From assembly GCF_036850765.1 (NCBI RefSeq), contig NC_089495.1:65944410-66008409 (forward strand): a stretch of 64,000 bases of DNA, written 5' to 3'. The first letter of the stretch is position 1. Every line of letters starts with the position of its first letter. A program made the position numbers and the translations under genes. Shown here piece after piece: positions 47,615 through 58,631 of the stretch. Under the pieces are notes generated by a model. The model did no database searches. It was not told the DNA's origin and saw nothing but the letters and a program-made list of their open reading frames with translations. Source of the DNA: Saccopteryx bilineata (taxonomy: Eukaryota; Chordata; Mammalia; Chiroptera; Emballonuridae).

Positions 47615-47939
47615 TTTATAAATTGCGTTCTGTTAGTTTTGTATCTAGTTTGATTCTTCTCTTTTGTTTTTCTATCATTTGTTTTTGTTTGTTTGTGTTC
47701 CATACTTCTTTCCTCTGTTGCTACCTTTTTTAAGTCAAGTGTTTTTGTGGTGGTTTTTTTAAGGGTGGTTACCATTAAGTAATGAAAAGGGTACCTACCA
47801 TATTCATTGTAGTACCCTATCTTATAAGTATTTCTGCACTTCATCATCCTTTGCTACTGTTAATCTCCATCCTCTCCCCCCTTTTTTTCCTTTGTTGTGA
47901 CAGTTTAAGTTTGGTTTTATTGTGTTCTTGGTGCAGCTG

Positions 47940-48935
47940 TTACTTGTGGTGTTGTTTTCTTTTGTTCTTTGAATCTGGTTGGAAAACCCCCTTTAGTATT
48001 TCCTGGAGTGGGGGCTTTCTGTTGATAAATTCTCTCATCTTTTCTGTATTTGTGAATGTTTTTATATCTCCTTCATACTTGAAGGATAGCTTTGATGGGT
48101 ATAGTATTCTTGGCTGAAAGTTCCTCTCTTTCAGGGCTTTAAATATTGGGGTCCACTCTCTTCTAGCTTGTAGAGTTTCTGCTGAGAAATCTGATGATAA
48201 TCTAATAGGCCTTCCTTTATATGTTGTACTCTTCTTTTCCCTGGCTGCCTTGAGAATTTTTTCTTTGTCATTGGTTTGTGTCATCTTTATTATGATGTGC
48301 CTTGGAGTGGGTTTGTTGGGGTTAAGAAAACTTGGTGTTCTGTTTGCTTCTTGAATTTGAGGCTTTAGTTCCTTCCACAGGCTTGAGAAGTTCTCGTCTA
48401 TTATTTGTTTGAGTATATTCTCCATTCCATTTTCTTTCTCTTCTCCCTCTGATATACCTATTATTCTTATGTTATTCTTTCTGATGGAGTCAGACAATTC
48501 CTGTAGGGCTTTCTGGTTTTTTATTATTTTTGAGTCTCTTTCTTCTTCTCTCCGTTGTGCCTCAAGTTGTTTGTCTTCTATTTCACTAATCCTATCTTCA
48601 ATCTGGGCTGTTCTGTTAGCTAAGCTTGTTACCTCGTTTTTCAGCTCGTGAATTGAGTTTTTCATTTCTGTTTGATTTGTTTTTATAGTTTCAATTTCCT
48701 TGGTAATATATTCTTTGTGTTCATTGAGTTGTTTTCTGATCTCCCTATATTGCCTTTCTGTGTTTTCTTGTTTATCTCTGAGTATTTTTAAGATTTCTAT
48801 TTTAAATTCTCTGTCATTTAGCTCCAAGGCTTCCAATATGTTAAGTCTTTTCTCCATAGATTTTTCCACATCTATTTGTGTTACCTCTCTTTCTTTTGTA
48901 TCCATAATATTCGACTTCCTCTTTCTTATCGGCAT
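47940..48935 (-). CDS. L1 ORF1 protein (RNA-binding chaperone), intact frame
   Basis: This is a 331-codon uninterrupted frame, typical of mammalian ORF1 proteins. It has a basic N-terminus (P-I-R-K-R-K), a long heptad-rich coiled coil at about residues 25-150 for trimerisation, an RRM starting at N-N-I-R-I-I-G-I (154-161) and extending through P-R-H-I-I-I-K-M, then R-P-I-R-L-S-S-D-F-S (242-251) and Q-A-R-R-E-W (256-261). The C-terminal domain has Y-P-S-K-L-S-F-K-Y-E-G (279-289). It ends in a lysine-rich tail. It would coat L1 RNA in cytoplasmic particles. The start matches the first ATG after the A-rich leader. Intactness suggests a recent insertion; expression is not shown. Confidence 0.92.
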   Translation of the reverse strand: MPIRKRKSNIMDTKEREVTQIDVEKSMEKRLNILEALELNDREFKIEILKILRDKQENTERQYREIRKQLNEHKEYITKEIETIKTNQTEMKNSIHELKNEVTSLANRTAQIEDRISEIEDKQLEAQRREEERDSKIIKNQKALQELSDSIRKNNIRIIGISEGEEKENGMENILKQIIDENFSSLWKELKPQIQEANRTPSFLNPNKPTPRHIIIKMTQTNDKEKILKAAREKKSTTYKGRPIRLSSDFSAETLQARREWTPIFKALKERNFQPRILYPSKLSFKYEGDIKTFTNTEKMREFINRKPPLQEILKGVFQPDSKNKRKQHHK

Positions 48936-48982
48936 CTGAGGGTGGTCTTATTGATAGCACTAATTAGAATTAATAAAGAGTA

Positions 48983-49013
<31 letters not shown>

Positions 49014-50983
49014 CACCCCACAAAAAAAAACAGTAATAATTTATTATTTCCCCCTTTTTTTCTCTCTTCTCTTTCCCTCCTCTCCCCTCCTCAGGGAAAT
49101 ATCGTGCCTATAATGGAGGGCCTGATTTGGGGTGAAGAGTTCAAGGGGCAAAAAAAAGGGAGTAGGGACCTACTAAATGCAAAAAAAAAAAAAAAAAAAG
49201 GAAGATAATCTTAGACAAGCATAAGATGATTTGCTTGTAAGTGATGGTCAGCTAAGAGATATAATGAGAGGGATAAGAGGGAACCAGAAAAAAGGACCAA
49301 AAAAGAAAAAAGAATAATAAAGAAGAAAAAATAAAAATAATAAGTAAAAATCTGTTGTATTAAGTGGAGTGAAGACTAAATACAATGGAGACCTTGGGTT
49401 GGGAGGACCCAAAATGTCACAAAAATAAACAAACAAGAAAAAAAAATAAAAAGAAAAGCAAAAAAGAGAAATAAAGCCAAAAAAAAAGCCTTGAGTCCCA
49501 AATTAACTAATTTGTTTGTGATTGAGGATTATATGGGAGGAAAGTAAAATGAGAAAAGAAAAAATGAATAGAAAGGAAAAAATAAGAAAAAGAGAAAATG
49601 AAGGAAGAAATAAAATAGGAAGAGAAAAAAACAAAATAAAGCAAGACAAAAAAAAAAACAAAAGAGGAGAGAGTGAGAGTTAAGTGTTTTGGAGTATAAC
49701 CTTAAAGGAGGGTGAGGATGAAGAAGAAAAATAAAATGCAACACTCATGGGTAGTGTAGTTCAAGAAAGGGGAAGCATAAGATGGGTAGAGAATAGAAGG
49801 ACCGAGGTGGAGGAAATAAAGGCAAAAAGAAAGAAGAAACAAACAACAACAACAAGAAAAAAAAAATTAGTGGATCAAGTTGTAAAGTCTGTGGGTTTTT
49901 CTTGATTTTGAGAGGTTAACTTCTTCCTTTTTCTTTTCTCTCCCTCTTCCTAGTCGGTGACTCTGTACCCCAGGCTCTGCCCCTGTGTCACTCTTAGGTA
50001 GGGATTTGCAGTTGATGGGATTCTATGGCAATGTCATATAATTGGCTTTAGTCTTGCTGGAAGTAAAGGCTTGTTGGCGTTTGCAGGGTCCAACGATGAG
50101 AGAGTTTGCTTTCCTGGATTCTCTCTCCTAGTCCCCCCTTTCTGAATTAGCAGCCTGGTGATCCAGCTATAAGGCTGCAACTGCTTCTGCCTGGGGAGTA
50201 AGAGGCTCAAAGAGCTGGGAAATCCCCACTCTATCCCCACTCAGTGCAAGGCTTTGGGAAAGGCTCTGAGAGTCAGGGCCTCCAGTGTAATCAGGTGGGG
50301 GTGGGAGTCAATTGTTGTCAAGGTGACTGTTCAGCGCCTATCATTTAGTTGGACCTCTCAACCCAGGCTTTCCACACTTTGTAGCCTGTTTTTGCAGGGA
50401 AGAAGAGGCACTAGTCTCTGCTTACGACTAGTGTAGTATAGACCTTATTATCTGCCAAGTCCTTCTTGTTAGCGTTTATCCCTGAATATGGAGGCTCTAT
50501 GAATCAGAAGTTGCCCCCGCCCCTTTAGCGAGAGGCACTAAAAAATATCATGCCTCTTGTCTTGGATCGCTGACCTGAGAGAGATCTTATCAATTAGAAC
50601 CGAGGGTGCGCAGATTTTATGGGTTAAGCTAATTTCAGTGATTGGGTCGCAGCTGTGCTTCCGAAGGTATTTTAGTCTGCCTGCGCGTGCCCCTCCCCCA
50701 ACGCTTGATTGTTAGCTTGAATGGCTGGGTGAGGTGCCCCGCCCATGGAGAGAATCTCCCAAGCCTCTCCCGCTCGCCCCGCCGCTGGCGGCTGGACCGC
50801 ACCAGGTGCAGGATAATGGAGCCCCCTGGGTGTGCGGGCCAGCAGGGCGCCCTGGGCGCGTGGAATGCCCAAGGCAAGTGCGTGAATGGGGCGCTCCGGG
50901 CACCGGTGGCCGGCGACCCCCACTCGCAGTGTGCGGGCCGCTGGGAACGTCAACGGTGCTCAACCGGTACGGGCGCGCGCGGC

Positions 50984-51065
50984 TGCTCGTGGCGGCTCGC
51001 GGCGGCGGCTCGCGGGGGCTCGCGGAGGTTCGCGGTGGCGGCTCGCGTCGGCCGCTCACAGCGGC
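50984..51065. repeat. GCGGCTCGCGG simple repeat in L1 5'UTR
   Basis: Several imperfect GCGGCTCGCGG-like units occur in tandem, including one GCGGCGGCTCGCGGG. It is the most CpG-dense spot in the window. Confidence 0.7.
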
Positions 51066-51309
51066 TTGCGGTTCCCAAGTATATGGGCTGACTCACCACA
51101 GGCGCACTTCCTTGTGGTTTGAAAGAACGTCCCTGTGGTAGATTCCTCCACACCCTCGTCTCTCAGATTCAAGTGATAACAGTCCTTTCGCTATCAGTTT
51201 GTGTGGAACTCCGGAATGCTCCGAGGATAAATTTTTCTGTTTCTAGTTGATAAATTTGTTGTGATTTAGGGGAGAGCTGTCGTACACGCTGATCACGGAG
51301 CCATTTCCG

Positions 51310-51317
51310 TGACATCA
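51310..51317 (-). promoter_or_regulatory. CRE-like octamer at L1 5' end
   Basis: TGACATCA on the plus strand (TGATGTCA on the element's strand) lies 5-12 nt from the L1 5' end at 51321, equivalent to the perfect TGACGTCA at 6652-6659. The difference is a CpG-to-TpG-type change. Confidence 0.45.
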
Positions 51318-51333
51318 CTCGTCATTCATTTCT

Positions 51334-51477
51334 AAAGTGGACTTAAAACAAAAACTTGATACAGCATGGGAAAAGTTGGCAAAGTTGTGTTAATAAGAAA
51401 TGTAACTACCATTTCATTGACATGTGGAAAGTGGACAAAGTATGTACACACACAGAGATGTCTGGGGCTCTCTGGAC
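51334..51477. other. Unassigned spacer between L1 elements
   Basis: No feature is recognised between the L1 TSD and the older L1. Confidence 0.4.
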
Positions 51478-52745
51478 CAATGTATATGTCTACTTAGTTT
51501 TTCTGTCCATTTTGTAAGTGAAATGTTTGGGTTTTTTGTTGTTGATGTTATTGAGTTGTATAAATTATGTACACATTTTGGTTATTAATCCTTAGAAAAT
51601 AAATTTTGTTAATATTTTTTCTTATTCTGTAGGTAGCCTTTCATTTTGTTGATGGAAAACATGTTTAGAAACTTTTTAGTTTTAGTCCCACTTACTTGTT
51701 TTTCCATTGTTTTGACTTTTTGTGTCAAGTTTAAAAAAATGATTCTGAGGCTGATTTCAGGAGCTTGCTACCTATGTTTTCTTTTTCTAGGAATTTTATT
51801 GTTTCAGTTTTTAATGTTCATGTGTTTCATCTATTTTGAGTTATTTGTGAGTGTATGATATAAAACAATGGTCATATTATTTTGCATGTAATTATTTAGT
51901 TTTTCAACATCATTAATTGAAAAGAATCCTTTCCTGTTTTATATTCCTGGCTATTTTGTGACAAAATAATTGTGTATATAGGAACAAGCTTATTATGGGG
52001 CTTTTTATTAAGTTTTATTTATTTTGTATCTATTTTTATGCCAATATCACACTGTTTAGTTTACTATAGTTTTGTAGTCTAGTTTCAAATTAGGGAGTGT
52101 GATGCCTCCACCTTTGTTCTGTTTGTTCTCAACATTGTTTTGTCTTTTGTGGTTCCAAAAAAAATTTAGGTTTGTTCTATCTGTGAAAATGCCATTAGAA
52201 TTTTGATAAGGAATGCACTGAATCTGTAGATTATTTGGGGTGGTATGGACATTTTAACTGTATTAATTCTTTCATCTAATTGCATAAATTATCTTTTCAT
52301 TTACTTGGTCTATTTTTTTAAATCAATGCCTTGTTGTTTTTACATCCTTGGTTAAATTGATTTCTAGATATTTTAATTTTATTGATGCAGTTGTAAATGA
52401 TATCTTCTAATTTTAGTCTGATAGTTTCTTGTTAGTATATAGTGTATAGATATGCAACAGATTTTTGCATACTGAGTTTATTTTCTGCAACTTTACTGAA
52501 TTCTCTTATTAGTTCTAATAGTTTTTTTTTTGGGGGGGGTGGAATCTTTAGAGTATTCTAAATATAATATCATGTTATCTTCAAATAATAACATTATTTT
52601 CTTTCTTTTTTTCCCAATTTGATACATTTTAGTTTCCTTTTCTGCCTAATAGTACTGACTAGGACATCCAGTACTATATAAATAAAACTGAGAAGAGTGG
52701 GGATCCTTGCCTTTCTTCTGATCTTAGATGGATCAAAAAAAAAAA
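51478..52745 (-). mobile_element. Old L1 ORF2 fragment, antisense
   Basis: Antisense ORF2 text runs from the C-terminal part (TATTGAGTTGTATAAATTAT near 51550) back to the reverse-transcriptase region, where a minus frame includes I-V-L-D-V-L-V-S-T-I-R-Q (from 52854 down to 52594). It is heavily decayed. The upstream boundary near 52745-52850 is uncertain. Confidence 0.72.
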
Positions 52746-52859
52746 GAGCTTTCAACCTTATACTGTAAAATTTGTTAAAGAAACATTTTCTTTCATAAAA
52801 ACAATATCTGTGAGTAACCTCGATTAGATAACTACTGAATTTTTTGACATACAATTTTG

Positions 52860-53505
52860 AATATCTTAGTCCATATGCATGTGAAAATATACTACCAATT
52901 CAAAAAATATGAAAATTAAAGCACTTCATAAATAACTTTTTTATAAATCAGTTTTAACAGTATATGTGTGTGTTTGTGTATATATGAATATAAACACATT
53001 AAATATTATATATATGGATATATATATTCTTTCTGCTATTGTGGTATAAAGACAATTTGATTACTATAATTTATGTTATTTAAAAGGAAAAGTACCATTG
53101 GCAAAACTACTTTAATAATTGAAAACTATTACAAAATAAAAAAAGAGAAATAAATTATTCTATTTCATTGAATATAAACTTTTCCACACAGTTTTTTTTT
53201 TATCTGACTTTCCACCAGCTAAGGAAATACTTTTCAAGAATGTTTAATCTTTGGATATTTCCTTACATAATGTTACACCCTGGAAGAAAGGGATAAAATG
53301 AAGGAAGGCAAGAATCAATAATGCAAATTTATATGTTATAATAATTTTAACAGGGGCTTATTAAATATTCCACTGAGTTTCTGATAGGCCATCAGTTATT
53401 TTTTTATTTGATTTCAAACAGAACATAAAGAGTTTGAGACTCTGAAAAGAACATTCTTACTGCCTTGAAGTAGTATGTTAAATAACTTTTCCAAAATATT
53501 TAAAC
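52860..53505. other. Unassigned AT-rich sequence
   Basis: Includes a TG/TA-rich stretch at 52960-53035. No gene or repeat family is recognised. Confidence 0.45.
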
Positions 53506-53509
53506 TGTC

Positions 53510-53630
53510 AGAAACCTTTTCCCATGAGTAAAATGGAAATACCAATACCTGTCTCATAGTGTTTCTGTATTGAAATTACATAAAAAATACTTGAGAGATC
53601 CATAGTAAGCTTTCAGTAAATGTTAGCACA
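53510..53630 (+). mobile_element. MIR fragment
   Basis: CCCATGAGTAAAATGGAAATACC, read in pieces as GAGTAAAATGGAAATACC and CTGTCTCATAGTGTTTCTG, followed by TTTCAGTAAATGTTAGCAC, matches the MIR core and tail order. Confidence 0.62.
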
Positions 53631-54139
53631 GAGGAATAATGCTAAAATTTATTACACAACTGTCAAAATTTTCTCTTTCCCTTCCTGTCTGTCTGTTTCT
53701 GTCGGTTCCTCTCTCTCTTGCTAAATCAACAAAAAAAGCAAAAAACCAAAACAACAACAAAAAACTCCTTAGTTTAGAATCAATTGAATAGTAAGCAGGA
53801 ATGTAAACCAGAGAGCAACTTAGTGAGTCTGAGTAAGAAACTAACTCAACAGAGTTATTTAACATACTACATAACTAGAGTTATGAACTGAACCTAAAGC
53901 CACTTCAACCTCCAGGTCTGAACATTTTGGTTTACCTGTGAGGAGAGTGAGATCTGACCAATTGACCAAGAACAAAGAAGTAACCAAGTATGCTTGTGAC
54001 CGCTAAATACTAGGACAGGGGAATGCTAACATGTATCCAATTTCATTTAATATTAATTAAATAAATTAGCCTTCTTCCTGTAGAAAGAACATACTTCAAG
54101 GATGTTTTTAATTTCTAGGCTGGCTGAAAGTAAGAACAA
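53631..54139. other. Unassigned sequence
   Basis: No feature is recognised apart from a CT-rich run near 53670-53720. Confidence 0.4.
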
Positions 54140-54295
54140 GGCAGCACAGTGCAGTGGTGAAGAGGTCTCAGGAGCCACATTACCTTGGAGGAGCCGTAGC
54201 TCTTCCACATGTTGCTAGGTGGCATCAGCAAGTTCAAGTTCAATTCTCGTAAGAAGCAACAATGTTTAATTTGTGCAGCACTCAGAGCATAACAG
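54140..54295 (+). mobile_element. MIR SINE, 5' and core part
   Basis: GCACAGTGCAGTGGTGAAGA, TCAGGAGCCACATTACCTTG and GTTCAAGTTCAATTCTC resemble the tRNA-derived head and core of MIR. Confidence 0.55.
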
Positions 54296-56510
54296 AAAAT
54301 GATTTTACTTATAACTAATTTCCTTTATTTTCTACTTCAGGGAAGTATATAGTTTATATATGGTTTTAGAATATATATATATATATAACTGCTCTCAAAA
54401 ATGAGGAGATATTTCAAAGATCAGTATGAAGTGATAAAATATCCTCTAATTTTTGTGAGCAGTATATATAGACTAATTTATTTTATTTAAAAAGAGAAAT
54501 AATAGGTAAGTTTTGGTTATATTCACAATTTTTAAATAGGAGAGAAAAAAAAGTTTTTTTGCTCATATTTAAGCATAGGATTCTGACTATTCTATAAGAT
54601 GGATCATTTTAATCAGGAGTTAACTTGTGTAATACATTTAAAATTCAGTTAGGGCCTGTACAGCTTGCGTCTAAATTAGATCTACAAAGAAAAGTAAACC
54701 TGTGTTTGAACTTCTTTGGTGACCTAGTGATATGCATTAGTTTGCATGAAAAAGTGGGTAGCTTACTTGGAGAGGACACATTCTAAAAGAAAGTCAGGGA
54801 AGCAGATAAAAATGAAAGAAATCAATAGTTTAACCCTTGGGAGAATGAGCATTGTGATTTGAGGAGCAGCAATTGTCTATAACTTGCATTTATCTATGGC
54901 TCAAGTTTAAACATTCTTTGACCCAAAGAATGAGAGAACTACAATTTTTAAAATTTTTTTTTCAATAAAATCTTTTTAAGGTATCTAAGTTTAAGGACTA
55001 CTGTACTGGTGATCCTCTAAGGGTATATAAGTCAAAAAGGGTTTATGCATTCTTTCCCTGGTTTTCACAGAACAAAACATCTTTGGGCCCTCACCAGCTT
55101 CCACCCTACTGTACTGTTGCTTATAGCAATAGTCAATGAAGAGTCAGCCACTCAGGGAAGGCTCAGGGCAGAAATGATTTGTGAACTATGAGAGACACAG
55201 CTTTAAACCCTATAAATCATGGTCATGACTCAATAGGCTAATTTTTGTTTCCAGCATTTCCAGTATACCCAATTGCCAAATACACTGACTGTGTACATAT
55301 TTTCATTGTTTTGATTGTAGACAAGATAAGTGTCAAATAAATAAGTTAAGGATATCTTCAGTGGAAATAAATACCAATATCAAAAATTAATTTGGAATAG
55401 TGAGATTAGAAGATGAATGAATTATTTATGTGTATAGCAAACAAAAGTAAAGAGAATATAGATCCATAGCCTTGGCAGTATATATTACAACAAATATTCA
55501 AGCAGAGATGAAAATGATCTTTAGGGATATACTCTCCTGTCCATCAGAAAAACCTGTGAACATCTTCTGTTCTCAAACTATGAGGTAATGAAATCCAGAA
55601 TTGTAGCATACTTAATATGATATTTAACAGTCTCATAGGAAATCCTGCAGTTTACTATTATCAGTCTGGTTCTCTACTGCTTATATGGATCTAATAATTG
55701 CACATTCTCCTTATGTTTTTATGATTATTTTTATACTAATGTATTTGTTAATTCTTTCCAGGTATTATGCATTTTTCATAAAATATTTTGGAAATATTTA
55801 TTTAAAAATAATAAAATTGGAAACATTTGATATACTATATGAAGTATAAAAACAAAATAACTAAATTTTCAATTTTACTCTTTTAGTTTGATGTATTGGG
55901 TTTCAGCAACTTACAGTATTTCTCTTACAATTTTCAAAAATAAATTAAAGGCAAGATAAGCACCACTTATAATTTGTACATAATAGATGACATTTTTTCC
56001 TTGATACTCAAAACTTTCATGACCTAGAAAAAAATTATCAATATTAAATTCAAATGAAGTTCAGCATGACATACTCTGTCAGGTTGCCTTGTCCCGTCAT
56101 ACTTTTTAGTCCTTTAAAAATATTTGGCTATAAAAATGCTAAATAAATATATAATATATCTGTATATAAAGAGTTCTTTTAGAGCAGAGTATTTTAAATG
56201 ATCATTGACCTGTCAACAATATGTATTTTTAGTGAACAATGATTTGAAAAGTTGTTTTTCACTAGGAAATAAAATCTGCAGTGTCTTAATACAAAAATTG
56301 AAGAACTTATTTAATGTAAAATAGTAAGTTATAAAATGATTGGATCTACATATGTAACCTAGTGAAAAACTTTATATTCAATAATTGTATCATATAGTGT
56401 TTAAAAGAAATCAAGATATAACCAATTAGCATAGCAGGTTTATCTATTAATAAAAAATTGTTCATAAAAATGTTTGAAGTTGAATTGGAACAATGAAAGA
56501 TTTCTAGAAC
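54296..56510. other. Unassigned 2.2-kb stretch
   Basis: AT-rich, with a TA run at 54369-54388. No gene or clear repeat is seen. Confidence 0.45.
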
Positions 56511-56788
56511 ACATGCTTTATGTAGGGCCAAGGGAAGCCTGAAGTCTAAGCATGAACCAATTCTTGCTCCTGCTTAAGATAAGTGAGGAAAACTTTACTA
56601 GCATACATGCTTTATGTAGGGCCAAGGGAAGCCTGAAGTCTAAGCATGAACCAATTCTTGCTCCTGCTTAAGATAAGTGAGGAAAACTTTACTAGCATAC
56701 ATGCTTTATGTAGGGCCAAGGGAAGCCTGAAGTCTAAGCATGAACCAATTCTTGCTCCTGCTTAAGATAAGCGAGGAAAACTTTACTA
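56511..56788. repeat. Three-copy 94-bp tandem repeat (minisatellite)
   Basis: Units start at 56511, 56605 and 56699 (94-bp period), each opening ACATGCTTTATGTAGGGCCA. The third unit is 90 bp long and differs by GATAAGCGAGG versus GATAAGTGAGG. The near identity indicates a recent duplication or an active length polymorphism. Confidence 0.97.
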
Positions 56789-57046
56789 AGCCCATCAAAA
56801 GTTTAAACTCATCATACATCATCTCTACTGCTATATTTTTTTGTGTTTGTTTGTTAGTTAGCTTCTATTTGTTTTTCATTGTTAGCCTGGATAATTATGC
56901 TTTCCTATTTCTTTTCCCTTTGAATTGTGTTTGAAACCTGATTGTGTTCTTTATCTTGTGTCCTTCCACTGTATTGATTTGACTCTAGACTCTGAATGCC
57001 ATTTCTGTATTCTTGTTGATTTAAGACTGATTCTTTTATTTTATAA

Positions 57047-57148
57047 CATGTATGTATTTATTTATTTATATTTATTTATTTATGACAGAGTCAGTGAGAG
57101 AGACAGATAGGGACAGACAGAACGGAGAAAGATGAGAAGCATTAATTC
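57047..57148 (-). mobile_element. Second-type tRNA-derived SINE, tail part (split)
   Basis: On the minus strand this is the CT-rich tail and (AAAT)n end of the SINE whose head lies at 57341-57653. It is separated by an inserted SINE and ends in the left copy of the 16-bp TSD TGAGAAGCATTAATTC (57133-57148). Confidence 0.85.
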
Positions 57149-57340
57149 CTTTTTAAAAAATTATTTTTATTTATTTATTCATTTTAGAAAGGAAAGACAG
57201 AGAAAGAAAGAGAGAGAAGGTGGGGAGGAGCATAAAGCATCAACTCCCATATGTTCCTTGACTAGGCAAGTCCAGGGTTTTGAACAAGTGACCTCAGCAT
57301 TCCAGTCGATGCTTGATCCACTGTGCCACCACAGGTCAGG
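57149..57340 (-). mobile_element. Third-type tRNA-derived SINE inserted in another SINE
   Basis: On the minus strand it reads CCTGACCTGTGGTGGCACAG as head, then a B-box-like GTTCAAAACCC, GTCAAGGAACATATGGGAG, a CT-rich region and an A-rich tail. It is bracketed by the perfect 16-bp TSD at 57133-57148 and 57341-57356. Confidence 0.9.
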
Positions 57341-57653
57341 TGAGAAGCATTAATTCTTTATTGCAGCTCCCTAGTTGTTTATTGATTGAGTTCTCATATA
57401 TGCACTGACCACGGGAGCTACAGCAGGGTGAATGACCCCTTCCTCAAGCCAGCAATCCTGGGCTTCAAGCCAGCAACCTTTGGACTGAAGCCAGCTAACT
57501 TGAGGTCATGTCCATGATCTCACGTTCAAGCCAGAGACCCCATGCTCAAGCTAGTGAGCCACTGCTCAAGCTGGTAACCTCAGGGTTTCAAACCTTGGTC
57601 CTCCATGTCCCAGTCTCAGTCCGATGCTCTATTCACTGCGCCACCACCTGGGC
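57341..57653 (-). mobile_element. Second-type tRNA-derived SINE, head and body (split)
   Basis: The minus-strand head is CCCAGGTGGTGGCGCAGTGA (near 57650), followed by repeated GCTTGA-containing body segments and CAATCAATAAACAACTAGG. It is the same family as 43160-43495. Confidence 0.85.
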
Positions 57654-58590
57654 AGGCGACAAACAATTTTTAAATATGGTGTATGAGTTTGGTGTTTTTT
57701 TGTTTTTGTTTCTGTTTTTGTTTTTGTATTTAAGAATTGTCTTTGCTTCAATTAATGGTGGTTTATGACATGCTCAATTTTAATGCTGTCAGTGATTTAA
57801 AACAACTGACTAAAACAGGCATAACTTTCTCCCCTAGATTAATTTAAACTTTAGACACACATATTACTAATTCTAGGCCTTGGACCATTCTTATCTTAGA
57901 GCATTTACTATAGAAAATTATAATTGCAAATTCTTTTTATCCGGGCCTTAACAATATGTGTATTGCAGTCTCTTGGCTGTTTTATAGTCTAAAGATATCT
58001 TCTTTAAGAATCTTTGAATTATAATCATTAAATAAGATTGTGTCCCCTTTTTATAAAGTCTCATAGGATAGTAGGAGTCTAACTTCAATAATTGTCAATT
58101 AATAAACACAGATGGCCTAATCATACTTACCAACCTCGTCATTAATGTCTTCCAGTATTTTTCCACTTGCTCACCTCAGCTTTTTCAGTGGAGTTGAGTT
58201 TAATCCCTCTCCCTTATAATACTGCTTACTTTTTAAATTTTTTTTGCAAATCTTGACAGTTTTGGCAGCACAACACCGGATTCATCATTGAACATACAGG
58301 CCTCTCACCCAGGACCCCTTGTTTTAGAACTATAAAGGCTTTATCTTTACTCATGACTGATTAATCAGGGAACCACTGGTGAATTGACTTCTGATTCAGC
58401 ACTTCCAACATCCAAACCCTAAAGCAAGGTGAGGAACTGACTGATTTTAATAGACTGTTTTAGTAATAATATCTCATTTGATTGAACTTTGATTCTTTGG
58501 TACTTAGAATACTTGTTCTGTGTTGAGATGGCAAGGTGAGTTGAGAGTGGGGTGGGAGAGTGTTGAGACCCTTCCTGTGTTGAGATAATG

Positions 58591-58591
<1 letters not shown>
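57654..58591. other. Unassigned sequence
   Basis: A TTTTTG-rich run lies at 57695-57726. No gene or clear repeat is recognised. Confidence 0.45.

Positions 58592-58630
<39 letters not shown>
58592..58630. repeat. (TG)n microsatellite
   Basis: About 19-20 uninterrupted TG units. Confidence 0.95.

Positions 58631-58631
<1 letters not shown>

Larger units (their letters stand above)
43514..51321 (-). mobile_element. Full-length L1 (long-5'UTR lineage), antisense, best preserved in the window
   Basis: On the minus strand the order is a 5'UTR of about 2.4 kb (51321-48936), intact ORF1 (48935-47940), a 325-bp spacer, ORF2 (47614-43792), a 3'UTR with G-rich tract and a poly(A) (poly-T at 43514-43528). 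It is 7.8 kb long, with a 12-bp TSD. Only one nonsense codon and one frameshift disable it, so it is the youngest-looking full L1 here. It landed next to the head of a SINE (43160-43495). Confidence 0.95.
48936..51321 (-). promoter_or_regulatory. L1 5'UTR with CpG-rich promoter block
   Basis: The ORF1-proximal part (48936-49880) is A-rich on the plus strand, including poly(A) runs near 48985 and 49182. The distal part contains a CpG-dense block (50640-51100) with repeated GCGGCTCGCGG-type words. The extreme 5' end carries TGACATCA (51310-51317). It is homologous to the 5'UTR at 4266-6665 near ORF1 and in the terminal ~120 bp, but the middle is different. Frames of 80-149 codons in this block are by-products of GC content. 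Confidence 0.75.

Noticed and set aside
45081..48939. Many plus-strand frames of 60-121 codons rich in Phe, Ser and Leu
   Set aside because: They are antisense shadows of the minus-strand L1 ORF1 and ORF2.
50642..51141. Overlapping 115-149-codon frames rich in Arg, Gly and Pro
   Set aside because: They lie in the CpG-dense L1 5'UTR, on several frames at once, which is expected from GC-rich sequence without stops.
57047..57653. CRISPR-like array, because of repeated AAGCCAG phrases
   Set aside because: The repeats are part of the body of a tRNA-SINE with irregular spacing; the host is a mammal.
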